The position numbers were made by a program, and so were the translations under genes. Below, in pieces: positions 1 through 9,331 of a stretch of 64,000 nt of DNA. Source of the DNA: Bacteroides fragilis (GTDB taxonomy: Bacteria; Bacteroidota; Bacteroidia; Bacteroidales; Bacteroidaceae). The notes under the pieces were generated by a model. That model had not been told where the DNA came from and ran no database searches. It saw only the letters and a program-made list of their open reading frames with translations. How positions within the stretch are numbered: position 1 is the stretch's first letter; the number at the start of each line of letters is the position of its first letter. The stretch spans positions 310,001 through 374,000 of the forward strand of contig NZ_SZUU01000003.1 of NCBI RefSeq assembly GCF_019583405.1, written 5' to 3'.

Positions 1-2
1 TC

Positions 3-3000
3 GTTAGAGAAGTGACACAACAAAACTTGAAGATCGTTAGTGCAAAGAAAATCAATCCGACTACGATTGAAGTATTATTCTCTAATAATCAGAGAATGAC
101 ATTCGATTTCTACGGGGAAAACATCTTCAGAGTATTTCAGGACAATGCCGGAGGAATCATCCGTGATCCGGAAGCAAAACCTGAAGCACAAATTCTGGTA
201 AACAATCCCAGAAACACAGTTTCTACACTCAACTTGAATGATGGCAGCAATCTCATCTCTATCACTACGGGGAAAATCAAAGTGGAAATCGACAAGAATA
301 CTTCTTTGATGAAAGTGATCGACCTGGAAAAGAATGCTGTAGCTTTTGAAGAGGCCGAACCGGTACTTTTTGATAAAGGAAAAGTTACTGTAACTCTGAA
401 AGAGAACCCCAACGAATACTTCTATGGCGGTGGTGTGCAGAACGGACGTTTTTCACACAAAGGAAAAGCAATTAATATTGTAAACGAAAATAGCTGGACA
501 GACGGTGGAGTAGCTTCACCCACACCTTTCTATTGGTCTACTAACGGCTATGGTATGATGTGGTATACTTTCAAACCGGGTAAATATGATTTCGGTGCGG
601 AAGAAAAAGGTAAAGTGAAGCTTATGCACGATTCTCCTTATCTTGATGTATTCTATATGGTTAGTGATGGTGCCGTAGGGATTCTGAATGACTTTTATCA
701 ATTGACCGGTAATCCGGTGCTGTTGCCTAAGTTCGGTTTTTATCAGGGTCACTTGAATGCCTATAACCGTGATTACTGGAAGGAAGACGAAAAAGGAATC
801 TTGTTCGAAGATGGAAAGCGTTATAAAGAAAGTCAGAAAGATAATGGCGGAATCAAAGAATCATTGAACGGTGAAAAGAATAATTATCAGTTCTCGGCCC
901 GTGCAGTGATTGACCGTTACAAGAATCACGATATGCCGTTGGGTTGGCTCCTGCCGAATGATGGATATGGTGCCGGATACGGACAGACGGAAACACTCGA
1001 CGGAAATATTCAGAATCTGAAAAGTCTGGGTGACTATGCCCGTAAGAATGGCGTTGAAATTGGATTGTGGACACAATCGGATTTACATCCGAAAGAAGGC
1101 GTCAGTGCATTGCTGCAAAGAGATATCGTGAAAGAAGTTAGAGATGCCGGTGTGCGTGTGTTGAAAACAGACGTAGCATGGGTCGGTTGGGGATATTCGT
1201 TCGGATTGAATGGAGTAGCAGATGTGGGTCACATTATGCCTTATTACGGTAACGATGCACGTCCATTCATTATTTCACTTGACGGTTGGGCCGGTACGCA
1301 ACGATATGCCGGAATCTGGTCGGGTGACCAGACAGGCGGTGTATGGGAGTACATCCGTTTCCATATCCCGACTTATATCGGTTCAGGCCTGTCAGGTCAG
1401 CCTAATATTTCTTCGGATATGGATGGTATCTTTGGCGGCAAGAATATGATTGTCAACACCAGAGACTTCCAGTGGAAAACTTTCACTCCGATGCAGTTGA
1501 ATATGGACGGATGGGGATCTAATGAAAAGTATCCTCACGCTCTGGGCGAACCTGCCACTTCTATCAATCGCTGGTATCTGAAACTGAAATCGGAATTACT
1601 GCCTTACACTTATAGTTTCGCAAAAGAGGCTGTAACCGGTATGCCGCTTATCCGTGCCATGTTCCTGGAATATCCGAATGCTTACACCTTGGGAACAACT
1701 ACGCAGTATCAGTTTATGTATGGTACCGATTTTTTAGTAGCCCCCATTTACAAAGCTACCAAAGCAGATGCTGAAGGCAATGATATCCGTGATGGCATTT
1801 ATTTGCCCGAAGGAGAGTGGATCGATTATTTTACCGGAGAGAAATATCAGGGTAACTGTGTTCTCAACAATTTTGCCGCTCCTCTCTGGAAGCTTCCGGT
1901 ATTCGTAAAGAACGGAGCTATCATCCCGATGACCAATCCTAATAATAACGTTGCTGAAATTAATAAGGGACTTCGTATCTACGAAATCTATCCGTATAAG
2001 CACATGATGACCGTTGAATATGACGATGACGGTGTATCGGAAGCATATAAAGAGGGTAAAGGAACCACTACTTTCATTGAATCGAATGTTGATTCAAAGA
2101 ATAATGTGAAGATTTCGATTCGTCCTACACAGGGTGATTTCGATGGCTTTGTAAAAGAGAAAGCCACAGAATTCAGAGTAAATGTTACTGCTAAGCCGAA
2201 GAAGGTTTCTGCTCAGATAGGTAAAGGCAAAGTGAAGTTGACCGAAGTGTCTTCTATGGATGATTTCCGGAAAGGTGAAAACGTATACTTCTATGACGCT
2301 GCTCCTAATTTGAATAAGTTTGCTACAAAGGGCAGTGAATTTGAGAAGAAGGTTATCACTAAGAATCCTCAAGTTCTTGTGAAACTGGCCGCTACCGATA
2401 TTACTAAAAATCAAGTTGTAATGGATATCGAAGGCTTCCAATATGCACCTGCCGATAATTACAGAGTAACCTCCGGTTCGTTGACCGCTCCTGCTGCCCG
2501 AATTGCTGCCGAAGATATTGAGGCTTATACCTTGAAGCCGACATGGAACAAAGTGCCGAATGCTGATTTCTATGAAATAGAATTCAATGGCATGCTGTAT
2601 ACAACAATAAAGGATACTGAGTTGCTGTTTGACGGACTGGCTGCTGAAACAGACTATACATTTAAGATTCGTGCCGTAAACAAGGATGGCTATTCGGATT
2701 GGGCTGAATTCGGTGCTAAGACAAAAGCTAATCCGCTGGAATTTGCTCTTCACGGAATCAAGGGTGAAACAACTGCGAAGAATCAGGAAGGATTTGATAT
2801 CGATCGTTTGTTCGACTTTGCCGAGCTGGGTGATATGTGGCATACGAAGTATGGAGCAAAAGCACTGCCTTATGATATGATTATCGATCTGAGAACAGTG
2901 AACCAGCTGGATAAATTCGAATACCTGCCACGTACCGATGGTGGTAACGGAACGATCCTGAAAGGTACTGTATATTATAGTATGGATAAGGAAAACTGGA

Positions 3001-3758
3001 CCGAGGCCGGAGCAATCGACTGGAAACGTAATGGTGATGTGAAAGTATTTACATTTACTGAACGTCCGACTGCACGCTATATCAAACTGGCTGTAACAGA
3101 AGGTGTAAACAACTATGGTTCGGGTAGGGAATTGTATGTATTTAAAGTTCCCGGAACCGAGAGCCGTTTGCAGGGTGATATCAATAACGATGGTAAGATC
3201 GACAATAACGATTTAACCTCGTATACCAACTATACCGGTCTGAGAAAAGGTGATTCCGACTATGAAGGCTATATCAGTGTAGGCGACATTGATCAGAATG
3301 GTTTGATTGACGCTTATGATATTTCTGTAGTGGCAACACAATTGGAAGATGGTGTAAGTGAAGAGCCGATTGAGAAACTGGATGGTACCATTGAAATCAG
3401 TACTGCTAAACGGAATTACAGTAAGGGTGAGGTTGTTGAAGTACTTGTAAAAGGTGTCAACCTCCGCTCTGTAAATGCGTTGAGTTTTGCGTTGCCATAC
3501 AATCAGCAGGATTATGAATTCGTGGGTGTAGAACCTCTGAACCTCAAAGCTATGGAAAATCTGACTTATGACAGACTCCATACCAATGGTACAAAAGCAC
3601 TCTATCCTACATTTGTTAACCTCGGAGCTAAAGAAGCCCTCGAAGGAACAAACGATCTGTTTATTCTGAAGCTGAAAGCGAAACGCGCTGTGAAGTTTGA
3701 TCTGAAAGCTATTGATGGCGTTTTGGTCGACAAGAACCTGAACACACGTAAGTTTTAA
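3..3758 (+). CDS. Glycoside hydrolase family 31 enzyme with FN3, F5/8-type, dockerin and cohesin-like modules (5' end outside window)
   Basis: The frame is open to the left edge, so the true start and signal peptide lie outside; a GTG at 12 is only an internal codon. Counting from that GTG: an N-terminal mutarotase-like domain, then a GH31 barrel in which KTDVAW supplies the probable nucleophile (Asp387) and WSGDQTG the probable general acid (Asp439). These follow: an FN3 domain (about 831-906), an F5/8 C/CBM32-like domain (about 907-1047), two dockerin-type calcium repeats (GDINNDGKIDNND and GDIDQNGLIDAYD) and a C-terminal cohesin-like beta domain ending at a normal stop. Such enzymes release alpha-linked glucose, xylose or galactose from glycans; the substrate cannot be told from sequence. 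The enzyme is probably exported. A strong terminator follows directly. Confidence 0.88.
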   Translation, partial: VREVTQQNLKIVSAKKINPTTIEVLFSNNQRMTFDFYGENIFRVFQDNAGGIIRDPEAKPEAQILVNNPRNTVSTLNLNDGSNLISITTGKIKVEIDKNTSLMKVIDLEKNAVAFEEAEPVLFDKGKVTVTLKENPNEYFYGGGVQNGRFSHKGKAINIVNENSWTDGGVASPTPFYWSTNGYGMMWYTFKPGKYDFGAEEKGKVKLMHDSPYLDVFYMVSDGAVGILNDFYQLTGNPVLLPKFGFYQGHLNAYNRDYWKEDEKGILFEDGKRYKESQKDNGGIKESLNGEKNNYQFSARAVIDRYKNHDMPLGWLLPNDGYGAGYGQTETLDGNIQNLKSLGDYARKNGVEIGLWTQSDLHPKEGVSALLQRDIVKEVRDAGVRVLKTDVAWVGWGYSFGLNGVADVGHIMPYYGNDARPFIISLDGWAGTQRYAGIWSGDQTGGVWEYIRFHIPTYIGSGLSGQPNISSDMDGIFGGKNMIVNTRDFQWKTFTPMQLNMDGWGSNEKYPHALGEPATSINRWYLKLKSELLPYTYSFAKEAVTGMPLIRAMFLEYPNAYTLGTTTQYQFMYGTDFLVAPIYKATKADAEGNDIRDGIYLPEGEWIDYFTGEKYQGNCVLNNFAAPLWKLPVFVKNGAIIPMTNPNNNVAEINKGLRIYEIYPYKHMMTVEYDDDGVSEAYKEGKGTTTFIESNVDSKNNVKISIRPTQGDFDGFVKEKATEFRVNVTAKPKKVSAQIGKGKVKLTEVSSMDDFRKGENVYFYDAAPNLNKFATKGSEFEKKVITKNPQVLVKLAATDITKNQVVMDIEGFQYAPADNYRVTSGSLTAPAARIAAEDIEAYTLKPTWNKVPNADFYEIEFNGMLYTTIKDTELLFDGLAAETDYTFKIRAVNKDGYSDWAEFGAKTKANPLEFALHGIKGETTAKNQEGFDIDRLFDFAELGDMWHTKYGAKALPYDMIIDLRTVNQLDKFEYLPRTDGGNGTILKGTVYYSMDKENWTEAGAIDWKRNGDVKVFTFTERPTARYIKLAVTEGVNNYGSGRELYVFKVPGTESRLQGDINNDGKIDNNDLTSYTNYTGLRKGDSDYEGYISVGDIDQNGLIDAYDISVVATQLEDGVSEEPIEKLDGTIEISTAKRNYSKGEVVEVLVKGVNLRSVNALSFALPYNQQDYEFVGVEPLNLKAMENLTYDRLHTNGTKALYPTFVNLGAKEALEGTNDLFILKLKAKRAVKFDLKAIDGVLVDKNLNTRKF

Positions 3759-3800
3759 ACTTCTGTAAAAGAATACTCCGTTGTTTGAACGGAGGCAAAT

Positions 3801-3835
3801 AAAAAGCTGCCCGGAAATTTTCCGGGCAGCTTTTT
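3801..3835 (+). terminator. Rho-independent terminator of the GH31 gene
   Basis: An inverted repeat of AAAAAGCTGCCCGGAAA with its complement is followed by a T run, 43 bases after the GH31 stop. It reads as a terminator on both strands, so it could also serve the convergent dehydrogenase gene. Confidence 0.88.
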
Positions 3836-3967
3836 ATTTGGAGTATCATTTAAATAGAAACAAGGACTTTAAAGTAAAATGTATCATGGAGTGGAAAAGT
3901 GGAGATGGTTTTAGTACGTTATAATACCATATTCCATTTATTTCTGTATGTTTGGTTTGGAACTATA

Positions 3968-4852
3968 TTATTCCGTGTAAATCATCTTTTTAGTTATCCC
4001 TCCGTCAATCGTGATGTTTTCACCGTTGATAAAGTCATTTCCTTCTTCACAAAGGAATCTACACATGCGGGCTATATCTTCCGGTTTACCGACTCTTCTT
4101 GAAGGGTGTTGCGCATGGTCCTCCGGACGGAGACGATCGTAGTCATGGGTTTGTATCCAGCCCGGCGCAATAGAATTGACTGTGATATGGAATTGGGCAA
4201 GTGACAAGGCTAACGCGTGTGTCAGTGAATAGATTCCCCCTTTAGAGGCTGCATATCCCTCGCTGCCGGATTCACTCATTAAATATCTGGTAGAGCAGAT
4301 GTTGATGATTCTTCCGTACGGATTGGATGTCGTTTGCGATTGACGGTGGATAGCCATGAAGTGTGAAGTAATAAATACCGGGCGTAGATTAATGGATAGA
4401 ATCCTGTCGAAGTCTTCTACGCTTGTTTCAGTGATAGGAGAGAAGTCACTGATACCTGCATTATTGATTAAGATATCAATGTCATCCCATTCCTCAATGA
4501 TGGATTGCATGCAGTGTTCAAGCATATCCTTGTCGCTTATGTCAACTTGATGAAAAATGGCTCCTGTTTCTTCTGCAGTATGTTTTCCTGCTATTTCGTC
4601 TTTGTCACAAAATGCCACCCGGTACCCACTTTTACAGAATATTTCTACAATGGCTTTACCAATTCCATTGGCTCCTCCCGTAACAAATACTCTTTTATAA
4701 TTATGGGGCTCTGTTGTCGTTTGGCCCGGTTGTTCAGTTCTAGCAGGGTGAGTGATCCCCGTTTTCTTTTTGCCATATTTGCGTGCTTTTTCCCAAGCCG
4801 CTTTTCTGGCTTCATATTGCTCGTATTGTCTTTCGATATAATTGTCTGCCAT
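3968..4852 (-). CDS. Short-chain dehydrogenase/reductase with charged N-terminal extension
   Basis: A classical SDR of 294 residues. The cofactor motif TGGANGIG, the NNAG motif, and a catalytic Ser with YAASK are all present, so an NAD(P)-dependent oxidoreductase fold is secure; the substrate is unknown. The frame can be extended upstream to a TTG at 4927, but the ATG at 4852 is preferred: it gives a product starting MADNYIERQYEQYEARKA, and the upstream extension runs close to the element boundary. About 50 residues of charged, probably helical sequence precede the Rossmann domain, which is unusual for the family. The gene lies just outside the left end of the integrated element, so it is probably the original chromosomal neighbour downstream of mnmE. 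Confidence 0.82.
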   Translation of the reverse strand: MADNYIERQYEQYEARKAAWEKARKYGKKKTGITHPARTEQPGQTTTEPHNYKRVFVTGGANGIGKAIVEIFCKSGYRVAFCDKDEIAGKHTAEETGAIFHQVDISDKDMLEHCMQSIIEEWDDIDILINNAGISDFSPITETSVEDFDRILSINLRPVFITSHFMAIHRQSQTTSNPYGRIINICSTRYLMSESGSEGYAASKGGIYSLTHALALSLAQFHITVNSIAPGWIQTHDYDRLRPEDHAQHPSRRVGKPEDIARMCRFLCEEGNDFINGENITIDGGITKKMIYTE

Positions 4853-4942
4853 ACTTTCTATTTTATCTGTAATCCTCGGATGCAAATCTAAGGTAATATT
4901 TAGGTATTCAAATTGGGTATAAGGCAATGAATCTTAGGTTGT

Positions 4943-4960
4943 TTACTTGCCGATGCAGCA
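4943..4960 (-). other. Putative attachment site, far end (orphan mnmE 3' end)
   Basis: On the minus strand it reads TGCTGCATCGGCAAGTAA, which in frame is Cys-Ile-Gly-Lys-stop, with no mnmE body upstream. It matches the mnmE terminus at 15453-15470 in direct orientation at 15 of 18 positions, with a perfect 9-bp core CTGCATCGG. Two of the three differences are third-codon (synonymous) changes, as expected for the displaced original gene end. Confidence 0.7.
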
Positions 4961-5247
4961 TATTTGCACTATTAATTGTCAGCGTTTTGCTCTTTTAAAC
5001 GGTACAAACCTTATTTTTACAATTACATTGAAAGTACCAGGAAATTCAATGTGCTGGTTTTCAGTGTTTTCGATATACGTGTTGTACCGCGTTTTTTTAG
5101 CCCTGTTTGCGGAAGTTCCCAATCAATTTTAGAGGATTGATTTGGTGGGTGTTACCGCATTGTGGTTACAAATGGTTTGCAGAGGCAAAGATAGAACTTA
5201 TTATTGAATACGACACTATTCATTTGCAAGATTAGTTTTTCTGATTA
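4961..5247. other. Non-coding left end of the integrated element
   Basis: No convincing gene is seen. A 61-codon frame (4947-5132, plus) lacks a ribosome site and resembles nothing I know. Short GTACC/GGTAC words (near 4999, 5034 and 5084) recall the GTACC cluster at the other end of the element and could be recombinase arm sites, but this is weak. Confidence 0.4.
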
Positions 5248-6066
5248 TTACTTTAGTCGAACTACTTTTCCCAAAGTACTGTCTTTAATTTGAGCTTTGG
5301 GAGCATATTTGTCAATTAAGGCCTGTGTTATTATTTTCTCAGCTTCAGAAGCGGATGGGCTGAGTGTGATTTCTATTTTTTCTAAAACCTCATCTTTAAG
5401 TTGCATATCATAGTATGTGAAAGGTAAAGACTTGTTACCTAAAAGGCTTTGCATAACTATGCTGGAGACTTCTGGATTAGCTTCCTCTAACATGGGGTTG
5501 CAGGGAAGCACATAGAGCACAAATCTTGTTTCATCTTGAAATGCCCAACGTTTGTTTTTGTAATATCCAAAAGGCTTCATTTGCATATTCATATCTCCTC
5601 GACCATCTTTAATATTAGTAATCTGAATACAATCTTTGGTGTATTGAAAAACATCATCTACGTATTCTACGTGTCGATAAAACAAGTCATTATTGTAATC
5701 TAATATAGGGATAATCAAGAAATCTGGATGAGTTAGGCTTTGTGGTGGAATTTTTGTTATAATAGAGCCTTGTGATTTCTGACCTCCAAAATCTAAATCA
5801 GATACGAGATACTCTTGAAACATTTCTTTCTCTACTGAAATTCGAATACCGCCAAAATCGCCACCATACATCTTCCAAAGGGGAACACTTTCCTCCGAAT
5901 TTTCCGTCCAACATGAAACAAATACATATTTGCAAAAGCGAACGCCTAATGACTCAGCATTACCTTCTTCAAGGTCATCTACTTTATCAAGGCGATTAAA
6001 TCTAATAGTCCTATTCTTTAGAATCATTGCTAATGATTCTAAGTTTGTATAGTGATGTATTTTCAT
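5248..6066 (-). CDS. DUF2971 family protein
   Basis: Begins MKIHHYTNLESLAMILKN and contains the family's FNRLDKVDDLEEG and FVSCWTENSEESVPLWKMYG stretches, typical of DUF2971. It is a 272-residue soluble protein without signal peptide. The biochemical function is not established; the family is common on mobile and accessory DNA. Its start lies 20 bases downstream of the metallophosphoesterase stop, so it is the last gene of a probable Fic-phosphoesterase-DUF2971 transcription unit and the last gene before the left attachment site. Toxin-, nuclease- or defence-type roles are possible, but the sequence does not decide. Confidence 0.75.
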   Translation of the reverse strand: MKIHHYTNLESLAMILKNRTIRFNRLDKVDDLEEGNAESLGVRFCKYVFVSCWTENSEESVPLWKMYGGDFGGIRISVEKEMFQEYLVSDLDFGGQKSQGSIITKIPPQSLTHPDFLIIPILDYNNDLFYRHVEYVDDVFQYTKDCIQITNIKDGRGDMNMQMKPFGYYKNKRWAFQDETRFVLYVLPCNPMLEEANPEVSSIVMQSLLGNKSLPFTYYDMQLKDEVLEKIEITLSPSASEAEKIITQALIDKYAPKAQIKDSTLGKVVRLK

Positions 6067-6086
6067 GTTTATATTCTTTTGATTTT

Positions 6087-6851
6087 TTATAACTCAATAA
6101 ATCGACTTGTACTGAATTCCTCTGTTTGGCCTCCATTGAGCAAATACCCCAACTGATTGGATATAATTTTAGTAGCCGCAATCTTGGTATTAATATTTTT
6201 GTGAGAATGACCATATATCCAATAATCAATTCGACTATTGGCAATGAAGTTTCCCAACTCTGTAGCATAGGCATTATTCATGCTATCATTTATTCGCTCT
6301 TTGGCAACAACTTGAAGAGTAGGTAGGTGATGGGTTACGACAACAATGTGTTTAGCGGTACTTTCGAGGACACTTTGCTTGATAAAGGCAAGGCATTTTT
6401 TATGTTCTACATTAAAATTCTCTATGCGTAAACGATGCTTATCATATAATATCTGGCAAAAATCGTTCATTCCTCTGAATACACTAACCTCGTTTTCTTC
6501 ACGAATGTGTGACCACAAAGTTGAGAGAATAATATCAACATCACCTATTTGTATTACCTTATTATAATAGTAACCCACATTTTCGAGAAACATATATTGC
6601 CAAGAGTCACCACGAGCAGTTATGTCACCATTGTTATAAAATTCATGGTTGCCCGGCACCAATATCACTTGTTGATAGTTCTGAGAAGCCCATCTCCAAA
6701 ACTTAATATTTGGCATAGTCCTGTCTTTGAGGTAGAAAGTATCTCCAGCTAATATCAAAATATCTCCTGTTATCTCAAACGGGATACTCTGAATATAAGC
6801 GAGGTTCTCTTTGAACTCCAAATGTAGGTCGGATGCAAACTGTATGCGCAT
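6087..6851 (-). CDS. Calcineurin-like metallophosphoesterase
   Basis: All five metal-binding blocks of the family are present in order: SDLHLEF (Asp, His), LAGDTFY (Asp), VPGNHEFY (Asn, His), VVTHHLP (His) and YGHSHKN (His-x-His). At 254 residues it is essentially one catalytic domain, cytoplasmic, with two metals expected. The substrate could be a phosphodiester such as a cyclic nucleotide, a nucleic-acid end or a small phosphate ester. It lies between the Fic remnant (31-base gap) and the DUF2971 gene (20-base gap), suggesting a shared transcript. Full length, with no sign of damage. Confidence 0.85.
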   Translation of the reverse strand: MRIQFASDLHLEFKENLAYIQSIPFEITGDILILAGDTFYLKDRTMPNIKFWRWASQNYQQVILVPGNHEFYNNGDITARGDSWQYMFLENVGYYYNKVIQIGDVDIILSTLWSHIREENEVSVFRGMNDFCQILYDKHRLRIENFNVEHKKCLAFIKQSVLESTAKHIVVVTHHLPTLQVVAKERINDSMNNAYATELGNFIANSRIDYWIYGHSHKNINTKIAATKIISNQLGYLLNGGQTEEFSTSRFIEL

Positions 6852-6882
6852 AGGGTATTTATTTGCTAATTTCTACAGATAT

Positions 6883-7671
6883 TTATGGCTCATTCAACTC
6901 CCAATGCCCCGATTTATTAGAGCCAATACGTTTAATTAAACCTTTCTCCTTAAGTGTTGCCATAATACGTTCACCCTGCCGTAAGGAAACCGAGAGCGAT
7001 TCTGCGACCTCTTTTGCAGTTGTCCGATTATTAATTCGAATAAGTTCCAATGTACGCTGTTCGTTTATACCGACATTTATGCCGACATTTATACCGACAT
7101 CAACACGAGGCTCTATACCTTCATCCTCTATTGATGCCTGATAATTACGAATTGTCTCCTCCAAGTTACGAATATGTTCATCAAACATAAAGTTACGAAA
7201 CAACTCAATATCATCATTTTCACGGGTGGCAATAAGGGCTTCAATATATTCCGCTTTACGATCTTTGTTAATATTGGTGGGGATGAGCCCAAATTCAAAC
7301 TGCAACTGATTCATCAGCAAACGAGACATTCGGCCGTTGCCGTCAGCCCAAGGGTGGATAGTTACCAAATGAAAGTGAGCATCGAAGCTCAATTTGTAGC
7401 ATTCGCTAATATTTTCCTTTGAAAGAACCTTTCGTCTTTGATTTATACTTTCGCAGAGTTCTGATAACTTTATTGGCACCTTAGAGTAGTTCATATAAGA
7501 ACGGCCTCCAGTACCAGCTGTGACATTTAGTAAACGTAGATCTCCATTTGCTGACGAAAATTCACCCAAAGCGGTTTGATAGCTTGTTGGAAAATTCACT
7601 CGTAGCTGCCCCCCTCCGTTCACTTTAAAGTGATCCCCTAAATTCACTCGAAAGTGCCCCCTTAAATTCAC
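6883..7671 (-). pseudogene. Fic/DOC family protein, N-terminally truncated by an IS21 end
   Basis: The core motif HPWADGNGR is intact (canonical HPFxxGNGR), so the AMP/NMP-transferase active site survives, followed by a C-terminal winged-helix-like region (TAKEVAESLSVSLRQGERIM, then GLIKRIGS). The upstream part is abnormal: native sequence starts near TSYQTALGEF, and the first 28 or so residues are read from the terminal repeats of the adjacent IS21 element. The usual N-terminal region, where many Fic proteins carry their inhibitory helix or substrate domain, is missing. A short GIN-VGIN-VGIN repeat lies at about residues 200-210. The chimeric frame could still be translated from an IS-derived start, giving a Fic core without its N-terminal control. 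Confidence 0.8.
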
Positions 7672-7685
7672 TCGAAAGTGATCCC
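7588..7685. repeat. Left-end subterminal repeats of the IS21 element
   Basis: Four tandem, degenerate units around TTCACTCGAAAGTG followed by a C run (first unit at 7595, others near 7619, 7642 and 7665). Read on the minus strand they encode the artificial leader of the neighbouring Fic frame (HFRVNLGDHFKVNGGGQLRV). Confidence 0.75.
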
Positions 7686-7760
7686 TAGAAATTGCGCATC
7701 ATTCTTGTTTATCCGGCCTATAATTCTATTTTGTTTGTTAAAAACAAATAAAAGTCAGTT

Positions 7761-9315
7761 ATGCCCAATAAACAATTAGGAATGGAAAAGATTCGTCAAG
7801 TGTTACGTTGTTACTCCCAGGGTCATGGGACTAAAAGTATCAGCAGTATGTTAACCGTCTCCCGCAACACGGTAAAGAAATACTTACAGGTATTTCAACG
7901 CAGTGGTTTGGATTATGAAGGGATACTGTCCCTTTCAGATCAGGAACTCTCTGAGTTATTCCACGAAAAGACCAAAGTGAAGACCGAAAGTGAGCGGATG
8001 GAAGAACTAAAGTCGTTGCTGCCTGAGTATTGCAAGCGGCTTCAGAAGAAAGGGGTTACGCGTGAGGCTCTACACCGCGAGTATCTCTCTTCCCATCCGG
8101 ATGGTTATGGACGCACCCGCTTCTATATTCTGATTCAGCAGCATATAGCTTGCAGCCGTCCTATCATGCATCTTGAGCATAAAGCCGGTGATAAAGTGTT
8201 CATAGACTTTGCCGGGGACAAACTCTCCATCATCGATCTTGATACGGGAGAAATCATCCCTGTCGAGGTTTTTGTCTCGATTCTGCCCTGCAGCCAGTTA
8301 ACCTATGTGGAAGCGGTCATGAGCCAGAAAAAGGAGGATTTGATCCGTGCTTCGGAAAACGCTTTGTTATACTACCAGGGAGTTCCATCTGCCATCATCC
8401 CGGATAACCTCAAGTCCGCTGTTACCAAGAGCAGTAAATACGAGGCGATCCTGAATGAGGATTTTGCAGCCTTCGCCGAACATTACGGTTGCACCGTAAT
8501 CCCCGCCAGGGCTTACAAGCCACGTGACAAGGCACTGGTCGAAGGCGCGGTCAAGCTAATCTACCGCAGTATCTATCCCAAGATACAGGAACGTGAGTTT
8601 TATGACCTGGATTCACTGAACGCGGCTATCCGTGTTGCACTGGAACTCCACAACAACGCTCCCCTGACAGGTCGTAAATGCAGCCGGCGGGAACAGTTCG
8701 AGGAGGTAGAACGGGATTCCTTGCGCAAACAACCCTATCCGCTTTGAGCTAAAACAGCGTTATAGGGCTACCGTCATGAAAAACGGCCATGTCCGCCTGG
8801 GAGAAGACGCCCATTACTACAGCGTGCCTTGCCGTTATATAGGCAAGAAGGTCATCTTGCTGTATAGCTCACGCGAGGTATGCATCTATTGCGGTTACGA
8901 GCTGATCGCTTCCCATATCCGTAATAGAGCCCGTTGCCGGTACACGACCATGGAAGAGCACCTGGCCTCACATCATCGCTATATCACGGAATGGAATCCG
9001 GACAAATTTATACGTGAGGCGGCGGCTATCCATCCGGATGTGGAGGCATATATCCGTCAGGTGATGGAAGAGAAAAAGCATCCGGAGCAAGCCTATAAAT
9101 CATGCCAGGGCATTCTTAGCTTCGCACGCAGGGTCGGCAATACCCGACTGACCAATGCCTGCCGTTGGGCCACAAGCTACGGGCTGTACAATTATCCCAT
9201 CATCGAACGCATACTTAACAACCGGCAAGATGAGTTTCCGCTGGAAGACAGTGCCGGGCAAGAAAAGGAAATGCCTTCCCACGGGAATATCAGAGGAAAA
9301 GAATATTATCAATAA
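7761..9315 (+). pseudogene. istA: IS21 transposase IstA, frameshifted
   Basis: DDE integrase-type transposase of the IS21 family. The 5' part (7761-8747) begins with an HTH (KSISSMLTVSRNTVKKYLQ) and holds the catalytic region (VFIDFAGDKLSI, IIPDNLKSAV, HYGCTVIPARAYKPRDKALVE). It stops at 8747 after QPYPL. The rest (in frame from about 8734, first ATG 8776, to 9315) continues as IRFELKQRYRATVMKNG and carries the C-terminal domain. The two parts sum to about 520 residues, a normal IstA length. The break lies at a repeated ATCCGCT word and is explained by loss of about 14 bp, which restores one frame arithmetically. Translation would end at two thirds of the protein. Confidence 0.85.
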
Positions 9316-9331
9316 ACTAATCAGACGCAAT

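Noticed and set aside
12-14. GTG as the start codon of the GH31 gene
   Set aside because: The frame is open to the window edge and the protein lacks the expected signal peptide, so the gene is cut by the window.
2094-2843. A 249-codon frame antisense to the GH31 gene
   Set aside because: No similarity to any family I know and no promoter; codon pattern is explained by the sense gene.
4853-4927. TTG-initiated N-terminal extension of the SDR
   Set aside because: A TTG start is less likely than the ATG at 4852, whose product begins like related proteins.
4947-5132. 61-codon frame at the left end of the element
   Set aside because: No ribosome site, no recognisable features, starts within the attachment site.
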